Assembly: GCF_000716875.1 (NCBI RefSeq)
Contig: NZ_JNWQ01000007.1
Location: 1 to 64,000 of the forward strand
Direction of reading: 5' to 3'
Length of the DNA: 64,000 nt
Source of the DNA: Streptomyces novaecaesareae
GTDB lineage: Bacteria > Actinomycetota > Actinomycetes > Streptomycetales > Streptomycetaceae
Positions 47,254 to 54,706 of this stretch are shown piece after piece; positions within the stretch are counted from its first letter, which is position 1; every line of letters starts with the position of its first letter. The notes beneath the pieces are model-generated. The model worked only from the letters and a program-made list of their open reading frames with translations. It was not told the DNA's origin and did not search any database. The position numbers and the translations under genes were made by a program.

Positions 47254-48090
47254 TCAGGCCGAGCCGGACTCCTTGTCCGCCTCAGCGGCCTTCTCCGCCT
47301 TCTCCGCCTCGGCCGCGGCCGCCTTCTCCGCCTTCTCGGCTTCGGCGGCCTCGGCCTTCTCCGCCTTGGCCGCCGCACGGCGCTCGGCGTCGGCCTTCTT
47401 CTTCTCGTCCGAGATCTGCCGCTTGGCGGCGGTCGCGTAGATGTCCACGTACTCCTGGCCGGAGAGCCGCATGATCTCGTACATCACCTCGTCCGTCACC
47501 GAACGGAGGATGAAGCGGTCGTTCTCCATGCCGTGGTAGCGGGAGAAGTCCAGCGGGCGGCCGATCCGGATGCCGGGGCGGATGCCGAAGTTCGGGACGA
47601 CCTGGCCGGGCGGCTGCACCTTCTCGGTGTCGATCATGGCGACCGGGATCACCGGGGCGCCGGTGGCCAGCGCGACGCGGGCCAGACCGCCGACCTTGCC
47701 GCGGTACAGCTTGCCGTCGGGCGAGCGGGTGCCCTCGGGGTAGACGCCGAACAGCTCGCCGCGCTCCAGCACCGCGATGGCGCTGCGGATCGCGGCCTCA
47801 CCGGCGCCGCGCACGCCCGAGCGGTCCACCGGCAGCTGGCCGACGCCCTTGAAGAAGGCGGCGGTCAGCCGGCCCTTGAGGCCGGGGGTGTTGAAGTACT
47901 CGGCCTTCGCGATGAAGGTGACCCGGCGCTTGATCAGCGCGGGGAAGAAGAAGGAGTCCGAGAAGGACAGGTGGTTGCTCGCGATGATCGCCGCACCCTC
48001 GGTCGGGATGTTCTCCTCACCCTCGATCCACGGCCGGAAGAAGATCCGAAGCAGTGGCGCGACGATCATCTTCATCAGTCGGTAGAACAA
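47254..48090 (-). CDS. PlsC-type acyltransferase with Ala/Glu/Lys tail
   Basis: 1-acyl-glycerol-3-phosphate acyltransferase family protein, probably placing an acyl chain on lysophosphatidic acid or another glycolipid. Catalytic NHLSFSD (HX4D) and YPEGTRSPDG (EGTR) are intact, with VPVAMIDT nearby. The TTG at 48090, six bases after AGGAGG, gives 278 residues; internal ATGs lie five and seven codons later. From about residue 228 the tail is a charged helix of repeated KAEKAE(A)AEAEK units. It is also near ArsA/SRPBCC genes in M. tuberculosis (Rv2182c region). Confidence 0.93.
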   Translation of the reverse strand: MFYRLMKMIVAPLLRIFFRPWIEGEENIPTEGAAIIASNHLSFSDSFFFPALIKRRVTFIAKAEYFNTPGLKGRLTAAFFKGVGQLPVDRSGVRGAGEAAIRSAIAVLERGELFGVYPEGTRSPDGKLYRGKVGGLARVALATGAPVIPVAMIDTEKVQPPGQVVPNFGIRPGIRIGRPLDFSRYHGMENDRFILRSVTDEVMYEIMRLSGQEYVDIYATAAKRQISDEKKKADAERRAAAKAEKAEAAEAEKAEKAAAAEAEKAEKAAEADKESGSA

Positions 48091-48266
48091 CCCGGGCCTC
48101 CTGTTATGCGGACCGGTCGATCCTAATGCCCCGTGGGCGTCCGCTGCGCCCGGCCCCGCCGAAGGGGGTGTACGGCCCGGCGCGGGGCGTGGGACGATGC
48201 GGATCCCCGCAGCCACCCCTCCAGCGTCCCCTCCCCCAGCGCCACCCGCCCGCGAAGGAGCCCGCC

Positions 48267-49061
48267 ATGCCGTTGCTGCCCGGTGCCGAACCGTACCGCC
48301 ACCGCGGCGGACCGGTGGGCGTGCTGCTCTGCCACGGCTTCACCGGGTCGCCGCAGTCGCTGCGGCCGTGGGCCGAGGACCTGGCCGCGGCCGGGTACAC
48401 GGTGTCGCTGCCGCTGCTGCCGGGGCACGGCACCCGCTGGCAGGACATGCAGCTCACCCGTTGGGAGGACTGGTACGCCGAGGTCGAACGCGAGCTGTTG
48501 ACCCTCGCCGACGAGTGCGAGCAGGTGTTCGTCTTCGCGCTGTCGATGGGCGGCGCGCTGGCGCTGCGGCTCGCCGCGCTGCACGGCCCGACGGTCTCCG
48601 GGCTGGTGCTGGTCAACCCGTCGGTGCGCTCGGACACCCCCGCGAGTGTGCTGCTTCCGGTGCTGCGCCACCTCGTCCCGAGCCTGCCCGGGATCGCGAA
48701 CGACATCGCCCTGGCCGGCTCGACCGAGGTCGGCTACGACCGGACGCCGCTGCACGCCGCCTGGTCGCTGAGCCGGCTGTGGCGGGAGGTCCAGCACCGC
48801 CTGCCGGAGGTGACCCAGCCGGTGCTGCTCTTCCACAGCCCGCAGGACCACGTCGTCTCGCCGGCCAACTCGGAACTGGTGCTGGCCCGGATATCCTCGA
48901 CCGACGTGACGGAGCGGCTGTGCCGGCGCAGCTTCCACGTCGCGACGCTGGACCACGACGCGGCGGAAATATTCGCGGCCGGCCAGGACTTCATCCGACG
49001 GCTGGTTCCCGCACACTCGGCGGGCGCCACCCGGGTCGAATCCGACGATCACCATGGCTGA
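48267..49061 (+). CDS. alpha/beta hydrolase (carboxylesterase/monoacylglycerol lipase-like)
   Basis: 264-residue serine hydrolase. The oxyanion HGFTGSP motif (near 23-29), nucleophile Ser93 in FALSMGGAL, Asp in FHSPQDHVVSP and His in VATLDHDAAEIF form the triad, closely resembling Est30-type esterases and bacterial monoacylglycerol lipases. ATG at 48267 behind GAAGGAG. Its end overlaps the next gene by eight bases. Being opposite the PlsC acyltransferase suggests membrane lipid turnover; the substrate is not established. Confidence 0.92.
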   Translation: MPLLPGAEPYRHRGGPVGVLLCHGFTGSPQSLRPWAEDLAAAGYTVSLPLLPGHGTRWQDMQLTRWEDWYAEVERELLTLADECEQVFVFALSMGGALALRLAALHGPTVSGLVLVNPSVRSDTPASVLLPVLRHLVPSLPGIANDIALAGSTEVGYDRTPLHAAWSLSRLWREVQHRLPEVTQPVLLFHSPQDHVVSPANSELVLARISSTDVTERLCRRSFHVATLDHDAAEIFAAGQDFIRRLVPAHSAGATRVESDDHHG

Positions 49062-49815
49062 AGGGCCGGAAGTGCACGAGAGCAGCACGGCGGGCGGCGG
49101 GGACGAGGCTCCCCGCGAGGACGGCGCGACGAAGGACGGCGGGGCCACGGGCGCCGCTGCCCCGGGCGGAGCCCCGACGGACCGCACCGGCGCGGGCGGC
49201 GCCACGACGCCCCCGCCCGCGCAGGACCCCGCCGACGACGCCGAGGACTCCACCGCACCGGAGGCCCCCGCCGAGCCCCGGCCGCGCCGCGCGCCCGAGC
49301 GCAGCCAGGCCGAACAGGACGAGATCTTCGCCGCCCTGGTCGCCCAGTTCGACGACCCGGTCGACCTCAACAACCCCAACTGGCCGGAGGTCGAGAACCT
49401 CCGGGCCCAGAACGAGCTCAAGGGCGGCTACAAGGACGGCACCCGCGGCGACCAGGACGACCTCTCCGACCTCGCCCCGCAGCCCCGCCCCCGCTCCGGC
49501 CGGCCGGTGCTGCCGGCCGCCGAATCGGGCCCGCGCGACTTCGAGCTGGCTGAGGACACCGACGAGGGCCACTTCGTCCCGCCGGAGCCCCCGCCGCTGC
49601 CCGAGGCCGACGTGACCGCCAAGTTCGCCTGGCTGGCCGTGCTCGGCGGCCCCGCGCTGCTGCTGGTCGACGCGGTGGTCTGGCGGGAGATCTCCGGCTG
49701 GCCGGCCTGGGTCGGGATCACCGCCTTCCTCGGCGGCTTCGTCACCCTGGTCGCCCGGATGAAGGACCGTGACGAGGACGAGCCGGAGGACCCGGACCAC
49801 GGCGCGGTCGTCTAG
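49054..49815 (+). CDS. conserved actinobacterial membrane protein, acidic N terminus
   Basis: 253-residue protein of unknown function. The first 75 residues are a disordered Gly/Ala/Pro/Asp stretch; a conserved part follows with RSQAEQDEIFAALVAQFDDPV and NNPNWPEVENLR (about 80-110), then an acidic linker with DEGHFVPPEPPPLP and two closely spaced membrane helices (about 188-207 and 213-233), ending in an acidic tail. The ATG lies inside the end of the hydrolase gene, so the two are coupled. Confidence 0.88.
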   Translation: MAEGPEVHESSTAGGGDEAPREDGATKDGGATGAAAPGGAPTDRTGAGGATTPPPAQDPADDAEDSTAPEAPAEPRPRRAPERSQAEQDEIFAALVAQFDDPVDLNNPNWPEVENLRAQNELKGGYKDGTRGDQDDLSDLAPQPRPRSGRPVLPAAESGPRDFELAEDTDEGHFVPPEPPPLPEADVTAKFAWLAVLGGPALLLVDAVVWREISGWPAWVGITAFLGGFVTLVARMKDRDEDEPEDPDHGAVV

Positions 49816-49826
49816 CGCTCGTCCGG

Positions 49827-49909
49827 CGGTTCGGGGGCTTCAACGTTCGGGCGGTTACGGGGCTTCGCGCTCGGGCGGTTCGGGGGCTTCGCGTTCGGGC
49901 AGTTCGAGG
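49827..49909. repeat. 24-bp tandem repeat at the 3-prime end of the endonuclease-fold gene
   Basis: Three units of 25, 24 and 24 bases (49827-49851, 49852-49875, 49876-49899) with consensus CGGTTCGGGGGCTTCGCG then TTCGGG, plus a partial fourth. On the minus strand they encode PEREAPEP; the stop codon of the gene (49855-49857) lies inside the second unit and the third unit is beyond it. Confidence 0.85.
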
Positions 49910-50661
49910 AAGGCGAGCACCGGCAGGTGGTCGGTCGCGGCCCGGAGGTCGGGGTCGGTGATGCCAGGCAGCCCGTGCGGCACCCCGCAGCCGAGGACGG
50001 TGATCCCGGGCGTGGCGAAGACGGCGTCGATCCGCTGGTACGGGCGCTCCGGTACGGAGGTGAACTCGCCGCCCCAGGGCGCGGTCGGGTAGCCGTCCTG
50101 CAGCCGGGAGGCCAGCAGCTGCCAGCCCGGACCGTCCGGGTGCTCGTTGAAGTCCCCTGCCACGATGCCGTGTTCGGCGATCCCCAGCTGCTCCGGCAGC
50201 AGTTCGAACTGCCCGTACCGCTCCTCGGGATCCAGGCTGAGGTGGCAGCTGGTGACGGTGAACGGCGCCGCGCCCGGCAGCCGCAGCAGCGCGGTGGCGA
50301 AGCCCCGGGCGTGCAGGCCGCGGGTCTTGGGCAGCAGCCGGTCGTACACCCCCAGCACCTCCACCGCGCCGGGCCGGCCGAGCAGCAGCGGACCGGCCGC
50401 GGTACGGCCGCCACCGGCCAGGACGACCGTCCCGGTGCTCCGGGCCAGCCAACCGGCCTGCCCCTCGGGCCGCCAGTAGCGCGGTGACTCCTGGATGCAG
50501 ACCAGGTCGGGGGCACAGGCCCGGACCACCCGGGCCAGCGCCCGCCGGTCGTCGCGCAGCGAGCGGATGTTGTAGCTGAGCAGCCGCAGTCGGCGCGGGC
50601 CGGACGGCGGCGGTTCGACGGGCGCGGCGGCGGTCGCGCTGTCGGCTGGCGCGGCGGTCAT
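49855..50661 (-). CDS. endonuclease/exonuclease/phosphatase family protein
   Basis: 268-residue metal-dependent phosphoesterase fold (DNase I-like). Motifs in order: LLSYNIRSLRDD (Asn), CIQESPRYWR (Glu, metal ligand), VTSCHLSLDPEER (His), IVAGDFNEHPDGPGW (Asp/Asn), YQRIDAVFAT and ATDHLPVLAFLEL (Asp-His). No signal peptide is seen. It could act on nucleic acid, inositol phosphates or lipids; sequence does not decide. ATG behind GGGAGGACGAGG. The C terminus is a short PEREAPEP repeat. Convergent with the preceding gene. Confidence 0.92.
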   Translation of the reverse strand: MTAAPADSATAAAPVEPPPSGPRRLRLLSYNIRSLRDDRRALARVVRACAPDLVCIQESPRYWRPEGQAGWLARSTGTVVLAGGGRTAAGPLLLGRPGAVEVLGVYDRLLPKTRGLHARGFATALLRLPGAAPFTVTSCHLSLDPEERYGQFELLPEQLGIAEHGIVAGDFNEHPDGPGWQLLASRLQDGYPTAPWGGEFTSVPERPYQRIDAVFATPGITVLGCGVPHGLPGITDPDLRAATDHLPVLAFLELPEREAPEPPEREAP

Positions 50662-50718
50662 GGTCCTCGTCCTCCCCTGGGCGGCGGCCGCCGGAAGCGC
50701 CGTCGCCGGATGGCGTCC

Positions 50719-50751
50719 TCACTGGGTCCTGACTGGGTCCTCACTGGGTCC
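50719..50751. repeat. 11-bp triple repeat T(C/G)ACTGGGTCC
   Basis: Three consecutive copies (50719-50729, 50730-50740, 50741-50751) in the intergenic stretch between the endonuclease-fold gene start and the glucokinase stop. Position upstream of the leftward gene could make them regulatory; no factor is assigned. Confidence 0.8.
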
Positions 50752-50889
50752 GACCGTACGTGGCGGGGCCGGGACGTGCGACGGCGGCGGTGCGTCCGGG
50801 AGTGGTCGGGGCCCGGTCGCACCGCCGCCGGCGGGCTTGGAGGGGTGTCACACGGCTGGGGTCAGAGCGCGTGGATCAGGGCAGGCGGA

Positions 50890-51834
50890 TCAGGGCACGC
50901 GGGCCAGGTCCGCCGCGCCGACGATGCCGGCGGCGGAGCCCATCGAGGCCAGGACGACCTCGGCGCGCGGGCGGTGCACACCGCCGGTCAGGTAGTGCTC
51001 GAAGGCCTTGGCGACCGGGTCGAGCAGCAGGCGGCCGGAGTCGGAGACGCCGCCGCCGAGCACGAAGACGCCCGGGTCGAACAGCGCGGCGAGGTCGGCC
51101 ATGCCGCGGCCGAGCCAGTCGGCCAGCTCCGCGTAGCACTCCAGGGCGAGCGGATCGCCCTCCTCGGCGGCCTGGGTGATGTGGATGCCGCGGATGGTCT
51201 CGGCGACGCCGTCGTTGAGCTCCAGCATCCGGCGGCCGCGCACCGTGTCGGCGGCGGCCTTCTCCCGGCCGTAGCGGCGCAGCGCACGCCCGGAGCCGTA
51301 CTGCTCCCAGCAGCCCTTGCCGCCGCAGCCGCAGGCCAGGCCGTCCGGGACCATGTTGAGGTGGCCGATCTCGCCGGCCACGCCGAAGCGGCCGCGGTGC
51401 AGCCGGCCGTCCAGCACGATGCCGCCGCCGATGCCGGTGCCGACGGTGATCAGCACCATGTCCTGGTAGTCGGTGGCCGCGCCGAAGCGGAACTCGGCCC
51501 AGGCGGCGCAGTTGGCGTCGTTCTCGACGACGGTGTCCAGGCCGGTGAGCTCCTCGACCCGGCCGCGCAGCGGCTCGTTCTCCCAGTCGATGTTGGGGGC
51601 GAAGATCACCGTGGAGCGGTTGCTGTCGACGAAGCCGGGGGCTCCGACGCCGACCGCGGTGACGCCGGGGTGCTGCTCCTTGAGCTCGCGCACGGCCTGC
51701 GCGATGGCGTCGACCGCCCACTGCGGGTCGGCCGGGGTGGGCACCCTGGTCCGGGCCAGGATCTCGCCCGCCTCGTCGACCACGCCTGCCGCGATCTTGG
51801 TCCCGCCGACATCGACGCCGATGGTCAGAGCCAT
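50890..51834 (-). CDS. glkA: ROK family glucokinase
   Basis: ATP-dependent glucose kinase; in Streptomyces glkA also mediates carbon catabolite repression. LTIGVDVGGTKIAAGVVD is the phosphate-binding site, ENDANCAAWAE contains the catalytic Asp, ITVGTGIGGGIV binds ATP, and GEIGHLNMVPDG with CGCGGKGCWEQYGSG is the ROK zinc motif. 314 residues. ATG with GAGGGA upstream. Transcribed alone in its leftward direction behind the DUF5304 gene. Confidence 0.95.
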   Translation of the reverse strand: MALTIGVDVGGTKIAAGVVDEAGEILARTRVPTPADPQWAVDAIAQAVRELKEQHPGVTAVGVGAPGFVDSNRSTVIFAPNIDWENEPLRGRVEELTGLDTVVENDANCAAWAEFRFGAATDYQDMVLITVGTGIGGGIVLDGRLHRGRFGVAGEIGHLNMVPDGLACGCGGKGCWEQYGSGRALRRYGREKAAADTVRGRRMLELNDGVAETIRGIHITQAAEEGDPLALECYAELADWLGRGMADLAALFDPGVFVLGGGVSDSGRLLLDPVAKAFEHYLTGGVHRPRAEVVLASMGSAAGIVGAADLARVP

Positions 51835-52026
51835 GTGTCCCTCAGCTATTCACTCGTTCCCGCTGGACGGAACGGTACCGCCCAACCCTGTCCCCGTACA
51901 CAGCCTCGCATACATTAACCGAAGACAATTTTGGGAAAACCGGGCCGGGACACTTCAAAAGTCTTATCTAATCTCCTCCTTCGTGACGTACGAGAGCAAC
52001 GCGATCACGCTCCGAAAGTTACGGTT

Positions 52027-52515
52027 TCACTGCTTGGCGGACGGCTCGTCAGGCCCCTCGGAACCCGCGAAGCCCGCAGGCCCCTCGGGCCCGTCGAGGT
52101 CGATCTTCTCGGCGGCCGCCCCCTGCCCCGCGGTCCAGCGGCGCTCGTGCCCGGCCACGGCGGCACGGTAGGCGGCCAGCAGTTCGGCGCCCGCGGCGGC
52201 GATCCCGGAGCCGGCGGCGGTGAGGTGGGTGTAGACCTCCGGCTGCTGGGTGCGCAGGCGGTCGGCCAGGCCGGAGAGGGTGATCAGGGTGGTGGCACTC
52301 GCCTCCTGGGCCTTCTCGCCGAGCGCGCCCGCGAACCGGCGCACCTCGTCCACCAGCGGGCCCAGCTCCGGCCCGAACGGGTGGGCCTGCCCGTCAGCCT
52401 GAGCCCCCGCCTGCCCGTCGCGCGCCTCCGTACGATCGCCGACGGGCTCAGTACGGTCCCCGGCGGTCTCCGTACGGTCGTCGACGGGCTCGGTGCGGTC
52501 GTCGGTGCTGGTCAT
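52027..52515 (-). CDS. DUF5304 family protein
   Basis: 162-residue acidic protein without a known role. Residues 4-32 are four DDRTE(P/T)-type pentad repeats (DDRTEPVDDRTETAGDRTEP then VGDRTE). The conserved middle (about 45-125) is helical with FGPELGPLVDEVRRFAGALGEKAQEAS and ELLAAYRAAVAGHERRW; the C terminus is disordered. ATG behind GAGGAGG. The 192-base AT-richer gap after it carries the glkA promoter. Confidence 0.85.
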   Translation of the reverse strand: MTSTDDRTEPVDDRTETAGDRTEPVGDRTEARDGQAGAQADGQAHPFGPELGPLVDEVRRFAGALGEKAQEASATTLITLSGLADRLRTQQPEVYTHLTAAGSGIAAAGAELLAAYRAAVAGHERRWTAGQGAAAEKIDLDGPEGPAGFAGSEGPDEPSAKQ

Positions 52516-52608
52516 CGCGGGCGCCTCCTCAGCCGTGGCCGCACCCCGCGGCCCTCCGGCCCGACGCTACCCGACTTCCGGTACGGCCCGGAAAGGCCAG
52601 ACGGCCCG

Positions 52609-53781
52609 TCAGCCCTGCGGCCAGAGCGAAGGGTCGGGTGCGAACCGCACCGAGAGCACCCCGTCGAGCAGCCCCGCACCGGCGACCGTGCAGCGGCGCA
52701 GCGCGGAGGGCAGGGTGAGCACCCGGCGGTGGGTGCCGAGCCCGACCACCAGGTCGTCGCCCCGGCGGACCAGGTCCAGTTCGGCCCGGTCGGCACCGGG
52801 CAGGTCGAGGTGCCAGACCAGCAGGCCGTCCTCGGCGAGCCGGTCCTCGACCGTCCAGGGCGCGGGGGCGAGCCGCTCGGGCCCCGGGCCGTCCCCGTAC
52901 AGGCTGTCGGCGACGGCCTCCAGGGTGGCGTCGGCCAGGCCGGTGGCCAGGACGGGGGCGTCGGTCGCGGCGGCGAGCCCGGCCAGCTCCTCCTCCCGGC
53001 GGCGGGCCAGCGCGGCCAGCCAGGGGTCGGGCGAGGAGGCGGCGGCCTCGGGCAGCACGCCGTGCACGACCACGGCGTCCGGCCGGTGCCCGTACAGCGC
53101 GAGTCCGGCCCGGATCCGGCGCAGTTCCCGGTACGGGTGGCCGTCGGCGGGGACGACCAGGCGGACGCTGGTGCCGGGGTCGGTGATCGCGGCGCCGGAC
53201 TCGGCGAGCGCCGCGGCGGCCTTGGTGCGTCCCTCGTACAGCCACTCGGCGGGCATCGGGACCCCGGCCAGCCCGGCCAGCAGCGGGCGCAGCGCCCGGG
53301 CGGCCTGCCGCTGCTCGGGGACGAGGCGGTCCAGGTAGCGCGCCAGCTGTTCGGGCAGGGCGAGGGTGGCGATCAGCTCGGCGGGCGGCGGGGCGAGCAC
53401 GACCAGGACGTCCTGGTCGGCGGCGGGCAGGGCGCGCAGCAGGGCGAGCCGGGCGATGCCGGGGAGGGCGGTGAGCTCCTCGGGGTCGAGCTGTTCGGCG
53501 CCGAGCAGGTCGAGGGCGGGCTTGAGCCGGCCGGTGAGCTCGCCGACGGCGTAGCGGAACGCGGCCTGCTCGTCGATCCGGGAGACGGTCAGGCCCGGGG
53601 CGTACTGCAGCGGTTCGGGCTCCAGGCGGGTGCCGAGGACGGAGTCCAGCGCGCGGTGCGGGTCGTCGGCCGCCAGCAGCCAGGTGCGATGGCCGCGCCG
53701 GGCGGCGTGCAGGGCGGTGCCGGCGGCCACCGCGGGTGCGCCCGCGTCGCCGCTGACCAGGATGGTGCGTGTCGCCGTCAT
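52609..53781 (-). CDS. ArsA-like P-loop ATPase homologue with degenerate Walker A
   Basis: 390-residue protein of the actinobacterial ArsA-related group found in this gene neighbourhood (as near Rv2184c). The fold follows ArsA/Get3: N-terminal ILVSGDAGAPAVAAGTALHAARRGHRTWLLAADDP aligns with the P-loop and switch strand, and VLVVLAPPPAELI with Walker B. The GKGGVGKT signature is replaced by SGDAGAPAVAAG, lacking the lysines, so ATP hydrolysis is doubtful. ATG start. It precedes DUF5304 and follows the SRPBCC gene. Confidence 0.85.
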   Translation of the reverse strand: MTATRTILVSGDAGAPAVAAGTALHAARRGHRTWLLAADDPHRALDSVLGTRLEPEPLQYAPGLTVSRIDEQAAFRYAVGELTGRLKPALDLLGAEQLDPEELTALPGIARLALLRALPAADQDVLVVLAPPPAELIATLALPEQLARYLDRLVPEQRQAARALRPLLAGLAGVPMPAEWLYEGRTKAAAALAESGAAITDPGTSVRLVVPADGHPYRELRRIRAGLALYGHRPDAVVVHGVLPEAAASSPDPWLAALARRREEELAGLAAATDAPVLATGLADATLEAVADSLYGDGPGPERLAPAPWTVEDRLAEDGLLVWHLDLPGADRAELDLVRRGDDLVVGLGTHRRVLTLPSALRRCTVAGAGLLDGVLSVRFAPDPSLWPQG

Positions 53782-53805
53782 GCCGTCGGCCCCCGTTCCG
53801 CGGTG

Positions 53806-54240
53806 TCAGTCCTCGACGCGCTTCTTCAGCCCGCTCAGGGCGCGGTCGATGATGACCTTCTCGGCCTTGCGCTTGATCATGCCGAGCATCGGGATCTTGA
53901 CGTCCACGGCGAGCTGGTAGGTGACCTCGGTGCGGCCGCCGGCCAGCGCGGCGAGGGTGTACGAGCCGTCCAGCGAGCGGAGCATCTGGCTGCGGACGAG
54001 GGTCCAGCCGACCTCGCGGTCGCCGTCCCAGGTGTACGCGAGGACGTGCTCGTCGCGGATCGCGCCGGCGTCGAGCAGCAGCCGGACCTGGGTGGCGCGG
54101 CCGTCCTCGCCGGTCTCCAGGACCTCGATCTCCTTGACCTCGCCGGTCCAGGCCGGGTAGGCGGCGAAGTCGGCGATCACGGCCATGACCGTGGCCGGGG
54201 TCGCGTCGATGGTGATGCTCGACCTGGTGTGCTCCGCCAT
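53806..54240 (-). CDS. SRPBCC (START-like) family protein
   Basis: 144-residue helix-grip protein of the polyketide cyclase/START superfamily, a hydrophobic ligand binder. TRSSITIDATPATVMAVIADFAAYPAWTGEV is the N-terminal signature, followed by the curved sheet (WTLVRSQMLRSLDGSYTL) and the C-terminal helix DRALSGLKKRVED. It resembles M. tuberculosis Rv2185c, also next to the fadD15/pimB genes. Its ligand is unknown; the acyl-CoA synthetase next door suggests a lipid. Confidence 0.92.
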   Translation of the reverse strand: MAEHTRSSITIDATPATVMAVIADFAAYPAWTGEVKEIEVLETGEDGRATQVRLLLDAGAIRDEHVLAYTWDGDREVGWTLVRSQMLRSLDGSYTLAALAGGRTEVTYQLAVDVKIPMLGMIKRKAEKVIIDRALSGLKKRVED

Positions 54241-54706
54241 GGAATGGCCCTCCGCGTCGTCCCTCTGCCTGCCGGTCCGGCCGGGGCGCCCTCGGCCCGG
54301 TCCGCCCGGAGCAGGCTATCGCGCCCGGCCGTCCCCCCGAAGGCGCGGGCCGCACCCGACGCCCCGCCCCGAGCCCGGGCATCCGCGAGCCGGCGAGTCC
54401 CCGCCCCGAGCCGAAGGGGCGCGCCGGTGCCGAAAGGGAGAGCGCGAGGGAGCGACGCAGGAGCGAGGGAGCGCCGACCGTCGGCACCGGGTCAGAGCGC
54501 CCCGGAGGCGAGCGGGCGAATAGCAGCGGGCTACCGACCGGTCACCGCGGCGCTGCCGTAGGGTGCCATTCGAACGACCTGGTCACGGCCTGGTCGGACC
54601 CGGCCGGGTGTGACACTTCGAACACCGGGGCCGACCCCCCTGGTCGAAGCTGCCTACCGGGCAGTAACGTCCTGCCGTCCCGCAGCGTCGCGAACGAGGA
54701 GCAGTC
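54241..54706. other. 466-base divergent region between SRPBCC and acyl-CoA synthetase genes
   Basis: No gene is supported. The middle has an irregular purine-rich run with repeated GAGCGAGGGAGCG-like motifs (54435-54475). Promoters in both directions should be here; no -10/-35 pair is convincing. Confidence 0.5.

Noticed and set aside
54435..54475. Purine-rich repeats in the SRPBCC/fadD divergent region as multiple ribosome sites of small genes
   Set aside because: No start codon and coding-like frame follows them at the right spacing.
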